Origin: Phyto melanocephala
Taxonomy: Eukaryota > Arthropoda > Insecta > Diptera > Rhinophoridae
Reading direction: 5' to 3'
Assembly: GCA_941918925.1 (NCBI GenBank)
Contig: OW799233.1
Location: 114,759,833 to 114,823,832 of the forward strand
DNA length: 64,000 nucleotides
In this document: piece after piece, positions 9,546 through 20,699 of the stretch
How positions within the stretch are numbered: the first letter of the stretch is position 1
Layout of the letters: each line of letters begins with the position of its first letter
Made by a program: the position numbers and the translations under genes
The notes under the pieces: model-generated
The model's database searches: none
Seen by the model: only the letters and a program-made list of their open reading frames with translations
Told to the model about the DNA's origin: nothing

Positions 9546-11699
9546 TTTTTTTTTTATTGTCACACATTGACAAATTTTATAGATAATAAATGTTTCTATA
9601 AATCGGAAATTTGTTTAATATTTTATTAAAAAAGAATTTAATAAAAATTTGCTTTTAAACTTAAAATTTTAAGTGTGTATTAAAAAAAAAACAGTTCTCT
9701 ATAAATAAAGAAAAGTATCTTGTTAAGTTTAAAAGAAATTTTAATGAATATTTATTTCTTTTTTCTTTTCAGGTAAGTCAAGAATCAACTACATATTGCA
9801 TAAGTCAAGTATCAATGACCTAATAGAAGATATTGTAAGTACCTCAATACTTCTTCAGAATTTGTGCATTTCTATTGATTATTATCAATAGCAGCTGAAT
9901 TTTAAATTCATGTAGAAAATATTTCTGTGCCATAACAAATGATTTATATTTATAAAAATCAAAATAATCCAAGAAAAACCTACAATGAGGCAACTAAACA
10001 ACTCATTGTAATAAATTCAAGGCTAAAGTTTAAGATTGATATAAAAAATGCTATAACTTTAGCAAAAAAAAGAAGTCTAAGAATAAATAACCAAAAACAA
10101 AATAAAAATAATGTAAATATGTACATACATAAAGAATATCGAATAAGAAAAGAAATCATAAATATGAAACTATATTTGTAACAGCAAGCCAAGCACTCGT
10201 ACAATAAACATTAAATATTCAATACATCTCCATACATACATATCTACTAAATATTTATGTATATTACATCACATGGCATCTACATACAATACTAAACCAT
10301 TCAACCGAACCAAAGAAACATAAAAAACATTCAAACCGATCTTTACCGCTTTAGCAATGACCCTTTGTCGTCATCGTCTTCTACCATGTGCTGCTGCTGC
10401 CATTCATTGCCCCATCAACATAATGCAACATTTTTATAGCAGTAACAAAATGAAATAAAATTTGGCTAAAAATTCAAAAATATGTTGGAGTATACTATAC
10501 TACAAAGTACTCACCGTATACGATCCAACTATCAACTAACAAAACTGCTGTAATAATATTCAACAAGTTGTAGTGTGGTAACAAAAACAAAAAATATAAA
10601 AAAATATTCTTGTAAAGTAAAATAGCCAAGAAAGATATATTGTTGTAGTTGCTTTCTTAAGCTCAAAAAAAAAGAAAAAATTATAAGCCCAAACATTAAT
10701 GAAACATCTTTGAAGCAGACAAAGACAATAATTGGTAACAGATGATGCTGAGTAGAAATTTCATTTAAACTCGTAAAAGGAATAAAGACATAAAGTATTT
10801 GTTGTAAAATAGTCGTGCATCAAATTGTTTTGAGCATTTTCATATTGACCATATGGACTTAAACAAAATAAAATGAGAGTCTAAATAATCTAAAAAAACA
10901 TAAGAGAGATATTTAAAACTTTTTTTATACTCTTTATTATTTTATTCTTAAGGTGTTTATTAGCTGTTTTTACAATTCAAACAAGTGCTTTAAATTGAAA
11001 TATTGCGTGTAATTTGTTTTTATTATATTCATTCGGATTCTAAACACAGCAAATTAAATTTGGATAAACATTTTTAAATCTTAAAATAACATTTAAGTTC
11101 AGCTTTTGTCTTTTCTTGAGTATTTAAAGTCTAGAGTTCAAATTCAAATTTCAAAATTACCCAAACAAAAATCCAGAAAAAGAAAAAAATAATCTTGTAT
11201 GTGTGATCCTCTCTGTCATTTATAATAACTTCATTTATTATTAATAATACTTCCTTATATCAGAACCATCGACAACGTCCATTGTTCAAAAATTTTATTC
11301 AAAAATAGTTTAAAATATTTCATAAATTTTTGTTTAGCTTAGCCTTGGAAATGCGTTTATTAACGATGTGAACACGTCTTCGTCTCATTATATTTTTATC
11401 TATGCTCGATTGAATATATAGAGGCGATTATAGAATTTTATTAATGGCACATTCAGAGAATTTAATTTTAAATCATTATGACATGATTTTTGTATACCCC
11501 GTCCGAAACTCAATAGGCAACGCAATTACCTTACACATTGGTGACGCGCATAATTCATACAATCTTTGATCAATTTCTTTTACTTACTTACTCTTTAGTG
11601 TCACTACCTTATTTCTAACGGAGCTGGATTTTGTAAATTTTTTAAAAATAATAATACTGCCTTCATCTTTTTTTCGAAGTATCAATAAATAAACTCTAT
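9546..11699. other. AT-rich sequence, no assigned gene
   Basis: Nothing recognisable as a gene. Opposed low-complexity frames overlap at 9939-10204 and are ignored. The stretch 10310-10440 has a more even base composition (CTTTAGCAATGACCC, GTGCTGCTGCTGCCATTC) and could be a conserved non-coding segment, but only by look. Confidence 0.45.
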
Positions 11700-11816
11700 G
11701 GGCCGTATTCATAAAAAATATTTTAGGTTTAGTGAAGGCTTATTTGACAAATTTCTCTACAATATCTGTCAAATAAGCCTTTAATAAACCTAAAATATTT
11801 TTTATGAATACGGCCC
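11700..11816. mobile_element. Near-perfect palindromic MITE
   Basis: Two 50-base arms starting GGGCCGTATTCATAAAAAAT are reverse complements with only 2 mismatches, separated by about 17 bases. TAT flanks both sides (..CTAT / TATATC), so a TA or TAT target duplication is likely. A degenerate relative is at 8486-8599. It encodes nothing and should fold into a long hairpin if transcribed. Confidence 0.85.
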
Positions 11817-11839
11817 TATATCTCTAGTGTATATATATA

Positions 11840-12449
11840 CTAGAAAAGCCCGGCGCGCGTTGCTACCCCCCTTAATGAATAAAAATGCATTCTGAATTTT
11901 AAATGAATATCAAGTGCAAAAGGCTAAAAATTATAACTTTTTTAAATAGGAGTGGCACTGCCCTAATCACAAAACTAAATAGTCATGACAGCTCAATATG
12001 TGTTCAAAGTTTTAGAAAATCGGTGAAGTTCAAATAGCTGAAAATGATATTTTTTTTATAGGCGTGGCACTGTCCACTTTTTTAATCACGAAATTATATA
12101 GTCATGACAGCTCAATATGTGTGCAAAGTTTCAGAAAAATCGGTCCAGTGCAAGTACTTCAAAATTTTAACTTTTTTATGGGTGTGGTCCCGCCCACTTT
12201 TCTAATCACGAAATTAAATAATCATGACAGCGTAATATGTGTGTGCAAAGTTTCAGAATAATCGATCTAGTGCAAGTAGCTAAAAATGATAACTAATTTT
12301 TTATGGGCGTGGCCCCGCCCACTTTTTGTCACCCATAAACACTCCCTGGAATGTGTACACCAACTTGCCAAAGTTTGAGTCCGATCGGTGTTACAGTTTC
12401 GGAGTCTATAGCTAACACACACACAGAGTTTCACTTTTATATATATAGA
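11840..12449 (-). mobile_element. Non-autonomous Helitron with ~120-bp internal tandem repeats
   Basis: On the minus strand the element starts TCTATATATATAAAAGTG after an A and ends ..CGCCGGGCTTTTCTAG before a T. A^TC...CTAG^T insertion is the defining Helitron pattern. Inside are three to four tandem units of 112-124 bp. Each has a GTGGC(A/C)C(T/C)G(T/C)CCAC-like core (starts near 11952, 12064, 12185, 12309) followed by AATCACGAAATTA..CATGACAGC and TGTGCAAAGTTTCAG. No Rep/helicase is encoded. The 65-codon frame at 12064-12261 merely reads across two repeat units. Confidence 0.88.
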
Positions 12450-13641
12450 TGTTCATATGTTGAATATTTGAGACTTATTCGTGATCAGGATTTATGATTT
12501 TATGTAATAAAGTGTTGAACCAGGTCCGCATTGCTGGCTTAAATTTCTTCTGTTCGATTTAAAAAATCAAGTTTTTTCCCCCTTGGGGGGCTTATGAGAC
12601 TCAAATTTAAATATTTATATTCATTGACCCACTGCTTAGATTTTATCAAAAATTCAAACCAAATGTTCCTTGCAATCACCAGTAACTAACTAAGTAGATG
12701 TATTCATATAAATAGTACCTACGTACGTACATAAATACAAGTATATAGAAGACAAATTTAGCAACAACTCTATACAATACAAGAACAAATTTTTATGTCC
12801 AAGTATATAAATTTAATGAACTTTTGCAAAAACAACAATTTTTCTACGTCTCCAATGGGCTAGAAAGATAAATAGAAGCGTGTTTTTTCAAGATGCAATT
12901 GCTAATGCTGAAATTGCAATTGTATTTGTTTTGGTTTAAATGCAGAGCTCTAAAAAATAAAATTCAATAAGATTTACTGCTTAAAAAAATTTTAGACTTT
13001 AATAGATTAATATAATTTTATTTTTTTGAAGTTTTTATTTTGAAACCTTTAAGAAGATTCGACATGGTAAAATATATCCCAAATTTTTTTTAAGAATTTT
13101 AAGTTAATCTTTATTATTCATTTAAGTCTCTGCCACTCACACACTTAATCGTCCATTCCATTTGTGCATCGTATCCAAAGGCGTTTTTTGTGTGGTGTTA
13201 ACAAATGCAATTCTTCCTTCCTTCATTGTTTTAGAAACTTCCTTTAAAAAAACGACACAACAACAGCAACAATCATCTATCTGCTGTAAACTTTTTTACA
13301 TCTCTTGGTCTTGGTCTTAGTTTTTTGCAAAAGATGAACAACACAGTTGCATACAAGTACTTGTACCACTCGCAAGCGAGAACATGCTACAAAAGCACAT
13401 CAACGTCATCATAATTAACTTTAGCTTTGGCATGATGCAGTGTGTTCTTCGTTTCTTTTCTGTCTGTTTCTGTTTTTATATCTCTTTTCGATCAGCTGAA
13501 GAAGTAAAATTTTTTTTCTTCCTTTTTCAGTTTTATTCTCCTAAAGCATGTTTTTACTCCATTAAAACAGTTTGAAGATGAAAATAACATTCAATATAAA
13601 AATCGTTAATATCTTCTTTTTGCACAGCATATTGATCTTTT
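12450..13641. other. AT-rich sequence, nothing recognised
   Basis: No gene or element identified. The segment 13130-13400 is somewhat less AT-rich, with CA- and CAACAACAGCAAC-type words, like fly intronic DNA. The 63-codon frame at 13384 has no recognisable content. Confidence 0.45.
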
Positions 13642-14464
13642 TATACCCTTCACACAGTGAAAAAGGGTATATATAGGTTTGTCATTCCGTGTGAAATTTC
13701 TACAATTTTCATTTCCGACCCCATAAAGTATATATTTTCTGAAAGCTTATGAATAGGGGAGTCGATTAAGCTCTGTCAGTCTGTCCGTCTGACCGTCTGT
13801 CCGTGTGTATGTTGAAATCAACTTTTTGAAGCCCCCCGACATTGCTTGGACTCGGGTGAGGTATTAAAATATCAGAAATATTCGGGAGTAGATCGGTATT
13901 GAAAATCAGAAACATCGGTACATAAACAACTGAGATATGAGCAAAAACCCACGACCACCTCGATTTTTTTTCACAAAAACAACATTACAACAACAACATA
14001 CATACATACAAACGTGTATACTGGTTAGAGAAAACGTGGCATTGAATCCCAGCTGAGCCAAAAAAAATTTTGTTTTATTTTTTTTATATTTTTTTTTTCA
14101 ATTTTTTTTATTTTTTTTTTTTATTTTTTATTTAATATATTATTTATATTTTTATTATTATTATTTTTTTTTTTTAATATTTTTTTTTTATTTTTTTTTG
14201 TTTTATATTTATTATATATATATTAATTATTTTTTAAATTTTTTTTTTTAATTTTTTTTTTTAAATTTTTTTTTTTAAATTTTTTTTTATAACATACATA
14301 CGTAAATTTATAATTTTACAATGGGATGTTTTTATATATGTATGGTTTTTATATGTATGTACGTATATCATATGGAATGGTGATACAAACTACTGTTATT
14401 GCATGACTACACGGTGTGAAGGGTATATAAGATTCGGCACGGCCGAATATAGCGCTCTTACTTG
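13642..14464 (+). mobile_element. DINE-1-like element, copy 2 (complete)
   Basis: This is the best reference copy in plus orientation. It has 5' TATACCC TTCAC ACA GTGAA AAAGGGTATA (a nested inverted repeat), GTTTGTCATTCCGTGTGAAA, GACCCCATAAAGTATATA, the GTCTGTCCGTCTGACCGTC microsatellite, CCCCCCGACAT, CGGTACATAAACAACTGAGA, a CATA run, then TATACTGGTTAGAG..CATTGAATCCCAGCTGAG. A long A/T tract follows, and the 3' end is GGGTATATAAGATTCGGCACGGCCGAATATAGCGC..CTTG. The TTCGGC-ACG-GCCGAA hairpin just before the terminal CTTG matches DINE-1/Helentron 3' ends. No protein is encoded. Confidence 0.9.
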
Positions 14465-14656
14465 TTTGAATGTAAAAGATTTAAATCTTTATTTGAATGT
14501 AAAAGAGTTAAATCTTTAAAGGAATAAAATTGGAACTTATTACGCTTCTTATCAACGAATTACGAAAATATCATTTCTTATACTTTTGCATTAACCATTA
14601 CAGAGCTAGAGTATATACATCCGTTTATTGTTTTGACATTTTTAATTATCATTTAT

Positions 14657-14784
14657 CGCCTGTGTTCTGCATTCCGAGTAAAATAAAACCACTCGAAATT
14701 GCCATTGTAGTGTTATTGTTTATAACAATAATTTCATGACAATTCCGGTTGATTTAATTTCACTCAGAATGCAGAACACAGGCG
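14657..14784. mobile_element. Palindromic MITE, CGCCTGTGTTCTG family, copy 1
   Basis: The 23-base ends beginning CGCCTGTGTTCTGCATTC are reverse complements with one mismatch. The next bases (AAATAAAACCACTCGAAATT / reverse arm) continue the palindrome less perfectly. A better preserved copy is at 31118-31244. There is no coding capacity; the short open frame across it is a by-product. Confidence 0.85.
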
Positions 14785-15748
14785 ACTATATAAAATTCGG
14801 TTTTAAAAATTCTGATATAAAGGTTTTGTTATAAAGTAAATGTGCTGTCAGATGCTGAAATATCAAGAATCAAACTGTCATCTTTCGACTTCAATTTGGT
14901 AAAGACTCGGGAAATTGCAAGGTATATTAAACTAGGTAGCCTCAATTCATCAGCTGATCATCAGCTGCTAATTTTCAAATGTCACAATTTCATACATCTC
15001 TCTCATCTTTTATAATTAACAATTGTCAAATTTTATATAAAAAACCTTTTAAGTATAATTACATAATTGAAAATTTTAATCATGTAACCCTACACGAATG
15101 AGTAAAGAATTTCAATTATTGTCATAATTGAATGCATTACTTCAGAAAATTTAAACAAATTTTCTTCACAATCAGCTTCGTTTCGAGACCGTTTTGCGTA
15201 ATTTAGTTTCTTATTTCAAAGCTTGCGGTACTTGTAGACCAGAAAAATTTATTCGTAGTGGGCTTAGTTGGACAAAAATGGCTGATGTACCTAAAGATTT
15301 GAAAATGGGTCAACTTTTGTTATCATCAGAGACACTTCACGCAAAATTTTGCATTAATTTTAACTTCTTCCTGAATTAAAGGCTGCCAAACATTATATGT
15401 GTCTTTTCTAAGAAATTAACGAAAATAATTCGTATGAAATAATATCGTTGTTTGCACGACCACACAACAATTTAGTTGTTACGAAATTTCTAGAAAATTT
15501 TTTTCTTAAACGAGTTGAAAGTTTTTAGGTGGGGATGCAAATAATTAATACGAGAAGTTAAACTAAGACACCTGTTAGTATTTATTACTTTGTTTCACCT
15601 TCGAAAAATAATGAGAAGTGAAAATTAAAAGAGATATAAAGTTTTATTCCCTATAACATTACATGTTATAGCGCCATCTGGTATCATGTGACGTTTTATG
15701 TTAAGATTTTTACAGTTAATTTTTAGTTACATATTTCGGCGGCGTTTT
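14785..15748. other. AT-rich sequence, nothing recognised
   Basis: No gene assigned. A 61-codon frame at 15194-15379 has mixed composition (ACGTCRPEKF, SGLSWTKMADVPKD), but it is too short and has no supporting signal. Confidence 0.4.
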
Positions 15749-16527
15749 TATACCCTTCACACAGTGAAAAAGGGTATATATAGGTTTGTCATTCCGTGTG
15801 AAATTTCTACAATTTTCATTTCCGACCCCATAAAGTATATATTTTCTGAAAGCTTATGAATAGAGGAGTCGATTAAGCCCTGACCGTCTGTCCGTCTGTC
15901 CGTCTGACCGTCTGTCCGTGTGTATGTTGAAATCAACTTTTTGAAGCCCCCCGACATAGGTTGGACCCGGGTAAGGTATTAAAATATCAGAAATATTCGG
16001 GAGTAGATCGGTATTGAAAATCAGAAACATCGGTACATAAACAACTGAGATATGAGCAAAAACCCACGACCACCTCGATTTTCTTTTCATAAAAACAACA
16101 TTACAACAACATACATACATACAAACGTGTATACTGGTTAGAGAAAACGTGGCATCGAATCCCAGCTGAGGCAAAAAAATTTTTTTTTAAATTTTTTTAA
16201 AATTTTTTTTTTAATTTTTTTTTATTTTTTTTTTTATTTTTTATTTAATATATTATATATATTTTTATTAATAATTTATTTTTTTTTATTTTTTTTTTTT
16301 AATTTTTTTTTTATTTTTTTTTTGTTTTATATATATTATATATGTATATAATAATTTTTTTTTTTTAATTTTTTTTTTAAATTTTTTTTTTTTAAATTTT
16401 TTTTTTATTTTTTATTTTTTTTTTTTGTTTTTTTTAACATACATACGTGAATTTACTGTTATTGCATGACTACACGTTGTGAAGGGTATATAAGATTCGG
16501 CACGGCCGAATATAGCGCTTTTACTTG
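15749..16527 (+). mobile_element. DINE-1-like element, copy 3
   Basis: It carries the same ordered blocks as the 13642 copy: TATACCCTTCACACAGTGAA, GACCCCATAAAGTATATA, an expanded GTCTGTCCGTCTGTCCGTCT run, CATCGAATCCCAGCTGAG, a very long T-rich tract, and GATTCGGCACGGCCGAATATAGCGC..CTTG at the 3' end. The segment between the A/T tract and ACTGTTATTGCATGAC is shorter than in copy 2. Confidence 0.9.
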
Positions 16528-16650
16528 TTAAAGTGCGATTCAGTATAAAAAGTGAGCCAGAAAAAACCTATGCTTGTATTAAGTTAAGTAAAAATTCAAC
16601 TGTTTTATATAAATATTTCCAAAAAAAAAAAACGTAAATTTATTTGAGTA

Positions 16651-17502
16651 CTAGTTGACCCGGCGAACTTCGTACCGCCCTATAATCAAGAAATATCTGT
16701 TACCTTTTTATCTGAGTTACGTTAATTTCTTTATTAAGTATTGCTGTTGGTATATTAATAAATCAAAATTATTCCAAAAACAAAGTGTTTATTATTCTAA
16801 TGCTTTATGATACACAATATTCTTAGTTTTATTTTCTGACGCGTATATAAATAGTGTTGTTGGTATTCAGACACGGGAACAGGAGACATATAACTGGCCA
16901 TGTGAAAAACATGAATTTTCAAGATTAATGCCACAAATACTTAGCGACTGCAGTCCCTTGTGATTTATTTATCGACATTGCAAATGCTAGCCGCACTGCA
17001 AATTGAACCGTTTAAAGTCGAACGGCATGTCGTTCGAAATAAGAGGAATCCGTGGAATTAAAACGTCTTATCCTTTGTACCTATTCTTTTGTAAAAGTAT
17101 TAAAATGGTCTATCGAAAGTTTCCAACACTATATTAATTTGACTAACCTTGTTGAACAAACACTTCAGAAAAAAAACACACAGTACAAATTATCCTGTAG
17201 AAACCAATGTGAAAAGTACACTAAGAAATGGTAAATGAATTATGTAGGTATTTTATTATTATAACTCCGCCCACAGACTAACTCCGACCGATATATTTGC
17301 AAAGAGCATGCAAACTACGTTTCTTTGTTTCAATGCCAACTACGTGAACATTACTGCCAGTGACACATTATTATTATTTTCTTACGTAAGAACTTTCTTC
17401 TAATAATAACGAATACAACAAAAAAATAATTAGTGAAATCGGTCCAGCCATTCACGCGTGATGCAAGGGAAAAAGAGATTCATTTTTATATTTATTTAAG
17501 TA
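16651..17502 (-). mobile_element. Helitron, internally deleted, with helicase remains
   Basis: The minus-strand 3' end reads GGTACGAAGTTCGCCGGGTC AACTAG followed by T, the CTAG^T Helitron terminus. The far end on the minus strand (..ATATAAAAATGAATCTC, then CCCTTGCATCACGCGTGAAT) is the usual Helitron 5' region, though the exact TC start has eroded, so the boundary near 17502 is approximate. Inside is the C-terminal end of the Rep/helicase (see 16806-17060). Most of the protein is missing. Confidence 0.85.
16806..17060 (-). pseudogene. Helitron Pif1-like helicase, C-terminal fragment
   Basis: Helitron transposases join a rolling-circle Rep nuclease to a Pif1-type DNA helicase. Read on the minus strand, this piece starts IPRIPLISNDMPFDFKR and shifts frame into VQFAVRLAFAMSINKSQG (helicase motif V region). 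After a second shift it continues CGINLENSCFSHGQLYVSCSRV (motif VI, the arginine-finger region), then a stop and LFIYASENKTKNIVYHK. This order is that of the last part of the helicase domain. At least two frameshifts and in-frame stops make it a pseudogene. The Rep domain and motifs I-IV are absent. Confidence 0.88.
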
Positions 17503-17672
17503 TTGTAAATACAAATACAAACACATTGAATTATTTATTATTTATAAATTTATCCCCTTTTTCAAAAATATTGTCCATTTACGCTTAAAATCGAACACGT
17601 CCTGAGATAACTTTCCTGTGTCTTTAATTCTGTTTTTAACAATAGCCCAATACCAATTGGGTGCCATTTTTT
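17503..17672. other. Possible 3' flank of the 17673-18028 frame
   Basis: On the minus strand, AATAAA-type words (plus-strand TTATTTATTATTTAT at about 17530-17545) lie some 130 bp after the stop codon of the upstream frame. They would serve as polyadenylation signals if that frame is a real terminal exon. Confidence 0.25.
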
Positions 17673-18028
17673 TCATAGTGGAATGATGCCAAATCTGTGC
17701 TTTTCAAAGAGAGGTAAAAACCGTTTTTGTAGACACCCGTAATATCGTGACTTCTTTTGCCACAAGTGCAAATGTCTTGCCACACAAGAAACTTTTTGAG
17801 AAATTTTGTTTGTTTTTTTTTTGCTCCGGTATTGTTGTCGAATATAAAAATATTGATCCAGCAATTGTATAAAGTCTTTCAGTACAAAAGTTTGGTCATC
17901 CATATCTGTTAACTTTTTTATGCGAAAATTTCCATCAAGGAAAGATACCAGCTCGTTAGTTAACATACAGTTTGGTATTATGCATAACGCCGTTAATATA
18001 TTACCAGCAATAGATCCGTTTATTGTAC
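17673..18028 (-). CDS. Candidate coding exon (unassigned), terminal-exon-like
   Basis: On the minus strand a strong acceptor-like tract, TTATTTCTGTTTTCACAG, ends at 18029. An open frame of 118 codons follows to a TGA at 17673-17675. The first residues after the acceptor are TINGSIAGNILTALCII, with a Met 20 codons later (17966). The frame actually stays open somewhat further upstream (to about 18077), so the acceptor is suggestive, not decisive. The protein is mixed in composition, with an acidic/hydrophobic stretch (LTDMDDQTFVLKDFIQLLDQ) and a basic C-terminal half (KKKTNK, HLHLWQKK, YGCLQKRFLPLFEKHRFG). It is not low-complexity. I recognise no family. It could be a host exon, an old retrogene piece or part of an unrecognised transposon. 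Confidence 0.3.
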
Positions 18029-19767
18029 CTGTGAAAACAGAAATAAGCCTAAGTTGACTACGGAGACAATGTAGCTATGTAAGCAGCAGCTATAGGTACG
18101 AGTATAGTTGGCCAAAGAAATTCTGAAAATAATATTAACACCTTTTAAGAACAAAGAAATAAATTGATTTCGAAAATTATCTGTCATTTTGCATACATAC
18201 ATTATCAAAAAAGAATTAAAATCTTTGAGTAACTGCTATGTTCTCTCACTCCATGCACCCTTTTATATTTCTTTCCTTTTAACTTATGGTCGCTGTTGTG
18301 TAGTGTTAATAGTACAGTAAATTATTTATTTCAACATGCATGGATGCAGCGCAGGCATCTTTCTCAACAACAACGACATACGAAATAAGAACTAAAAGCA
18401 AAAGAGAATTGAAAAGAAAATGATCAAAAGCAGACAAATGGAATGGAGATAATGACGATGACGACAACAACGATGTTGTATAGACAAAGTTTAAATTTAA
18501 AGTCAGCAAGACCAACACAGCCAGCCACAGCAATACTAACATAAAAACTTAAGCTGTAGTATCGTATCAAAAGTGCTTAGCTAAGCACAATTCATTATGT
18601 TTATAATTTTGTTACTGGTTGGTGTGTGTAAGTAGGTTCATTCTTGTGAGGATTAAAAGTTCTCTTCAAAATTATCGTTAATACTGTTGCTGCTATCGTG
18701 TATTTATATATGTATGTGTGTACGTACGTACTGCAACTATCCATTGATGATGACGTTTCTTTTTTTTTGCTGTCAGTTTGTTGCTTCCTTTTGCATCTGT
18801 CCTTTTATATGTTTTTGCACTGTTGCACTGAAGCACTTAAAGTCTATTACAATGTTGTTGTTGCTGCTTTGTTTTTGACCGTTGTTTACATTTTTAAACG
18901 TAAATATTTTCTTTCTCTTCATTGCTCTGGCTTTTGTTGATTCTTTGATTCCCTTTTTTGTTGTAACTTTATTGCATGACTTCTTCTCTTCATTCGAAGA
19001 GATACATAGATGCTGTATTTTTGATAATTTTATTTACAATCGTTTAATGGAAAAATATAACTAAAATTTTGGTTTATGGGATAGCATTTGTCTTAGTGAT
19101 TTGTGTTTCTGCTTTTTTACAAGTTTCTAAAATTGTTCTTGTTTTAATTTACTAAGAATTTGTTTAATCATCACTTCTAATCAAACAAAAACAAATTGTA
19201 ATTCATTTGAATTAGTTTATTCTATGTTTTCAGAATTTCCATGAAGAACAATAAGTATCTGAGAAAATAATGTAGAGAAAACCATAAATTTCCAAAATAT
19301 TTATCTAATAAGTCCACAGTGAATTTTATTTGGGCAACAAGTCAGCTTTATTAATATTAAAACGCTTTAATATAAGAAATACTAAATCCAAGTTATGACT
19401 ATAAAAACATAACTACGCTTAGTAAGATATTTTATTGCTGTATGTTCAAATGCTAACGTTAATGATATATTTTGCAAACAATATAAAATAATAAAATGCA
19501 TTTGTGGCATGCAATTTTACGCAGTTTCAAATGTATGTGATATAATTAATTGCATCCAAGCCTAAGGTTTAAAACCTTAAATAATTCTTTTAATTCAATG
19601 TACCTAAGCAACTATTTAGAGTTGAGATAAAAAGGAAAAAAGTATATTTGTCATATTTAAAAGGGATTTAAATTGTAAAAAATACGCAGTTTTTATAAAA
19701 GAAATTAACATTTATAGTGAAACAACGTTTTGTAAAGATTTTTGAAAATATTATATTTTTTCTTTAA
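18029..19767. other. Mixed-composition sequence, possibly intronic or UTR
   Basis: This is less AT-rich than most of the window, with CAACAACAACGAC and TTGTTGTTG words common in fly transcripts. On the minus strand a frame at 18542-18306 begins with a very hydrophobic stretch (MLVLLWLAVLVLLTLNLNF) that resembles a signal peptide. The remainder (SSLLSSSSLSPFHLS..) is Ser/Leu-rich and unsupported, so no gene is called. On the plus strand 18687-19064 gives overlapping Cys/Phe-rich chance frames. Confidence 0.35.
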
Positions 19768-20690
19768 GGGGTGTCTCGGTAAGAATGCACTTTTTTATTT
19801 TTAAATAAAAACGCGTATTTTTTGAGACAGTTGTGATTGTTATATTGTATTGTAAAGAAGAAATGCTCCGATAAGTTATGGAATAAAACATCTATCAAAT
19901 GGCCCTGACGGCTCTGATGAGAGGCCATTACTCTTTTCTTTTTTTGTGACGCATTTTTTGTTTTTTGCATAAACTCGAGATTTCACAAAACCCAATGGAA
20001 AAAATCGTACTTCGCTAAATCGCATGATCTTGGTTGCCAGTTGACATAAGGATTACTTGATATAATTTGCTCTGAAAATCGTTGTTGCATTAAATGGATT
20101 ACTTCGTGCGCGGTGTGGCAGGTGACGCCATCTTGCTGAAACCACAAGTCCTCTAGCTCCACACCGCCCAATAGAGGCAACAAAAACTCCGTTATAATAT
20201 TCCTGTAACGATTGTCGTTCACAGTCACTGCAATTTAGGTCTCATATTCAAAAAAATACGTTCTTTGTTGGTGCATATATTTCTCATGACCCCTAAACTC
20301 GACAATTTGTGTATTGACGAAGCCATAGATGGATATGGGCTTCATCAGAGTAGATGGCTTTATTCAAATTGGCATTGACTTCAGTTTGCTCCATTACCCA
20401 TTAAACTAATTGCTAATGGAGTTTGCTAGATTTTGTACACATGAAGGTTAAGGTTTCGCTTCGTGAATTTTGAAGTTGTTGAGAACGATGTCAGTAATAC
20501 CCAGCAAAAATTTTCATTACAAATCTTGAATCGCACTTACCTGCTTCCCAGAGCGCTTTTGGAAGACATAATTTTTATATGCGGTGTCCGACTTCGTAGA
20601 GCCCTTTTTTGCAATTTCGAGCGTAAATTTCATCTCTACCATAAACAGCTTAATCATTCCATCTTCTTACGCAGTGCTAAAAAAGGTAGC
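19768..20690 (-). mobile_element. DD41D Tc1/mariner element, GTGTCTCGGTAAGAATGC family, degenerate
   Basis: The left end GGGTGTCTCGGTAAGAATGC matches the ends of related copies at 54418 and 29943. Minus-strand transposase fragments run from an eroded N-terminal part (about 20690-20400) through the catalytic core (19983-20228) to the C-terminal tail RVMASHQSRQGHLIDVLFHN near 19890. Frameshifts and stops are frequent. The right-hand inverted repeat was not found. Confidence 0.8.
19983..20228 (-). pseudogene. DD41D transposase, catalytic-core fragment
   Basis: Transposases of this family cut and rejoin the element ends with a DDD triad. This 81-residue piece reads MTVNDNRYRNIITEFLLPLL, then DLWFQQDGVTCHTAHE with the second catalytic Asp, then WQPRSCDLAKYDFFHW with the third. 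The two Asp residues (QQD and KYD) are 41 residues apart, as the family name states, so both survive here. The first Asp domain lies beyond a broken stretch on the N-terminal side and is not readable. The usual WPPRSCDLTPLDYFLWG is altered (WQPRSCDLAKYDFFHWV). Confidence 0.85.
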
Positions 20691-20699
20691 AACTACTGA

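Noticed and set aside
9939..10204. Opposed open frames on both strands
   Set aside because: Both are AT-driven (Lys/Asn/Ile on one strand, Phe/Leu on the other) with no motif.
14041..14300. Long A/T tracts in DINE copies considered as origins or matrix attachment sites
   Set aside because: They occur at the same place in each copy and vary in length, so they are part of the repeat; no independent evidence of function.
15854..16174. A 95-107-codon frame shared by several DINE copies (also 22505-22792 and 26664-26987)
   Set aside because: It lies antisense to the DINE, includes microsatellite-coded residues (TDRRSDGQTDRR, CMYVCCC) and varies as DNA rather than as protein. Shared descent of the repeat explains it.
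18306..18542. Minus-strand frame with a signal-peptide-like start
   Set aside because: The hydrophobic start is attractive, but the rest is Leu/Ser-rich repeat-driven sequence with no donor, acceptor or polyadenylation support. Noted in the region entry only.
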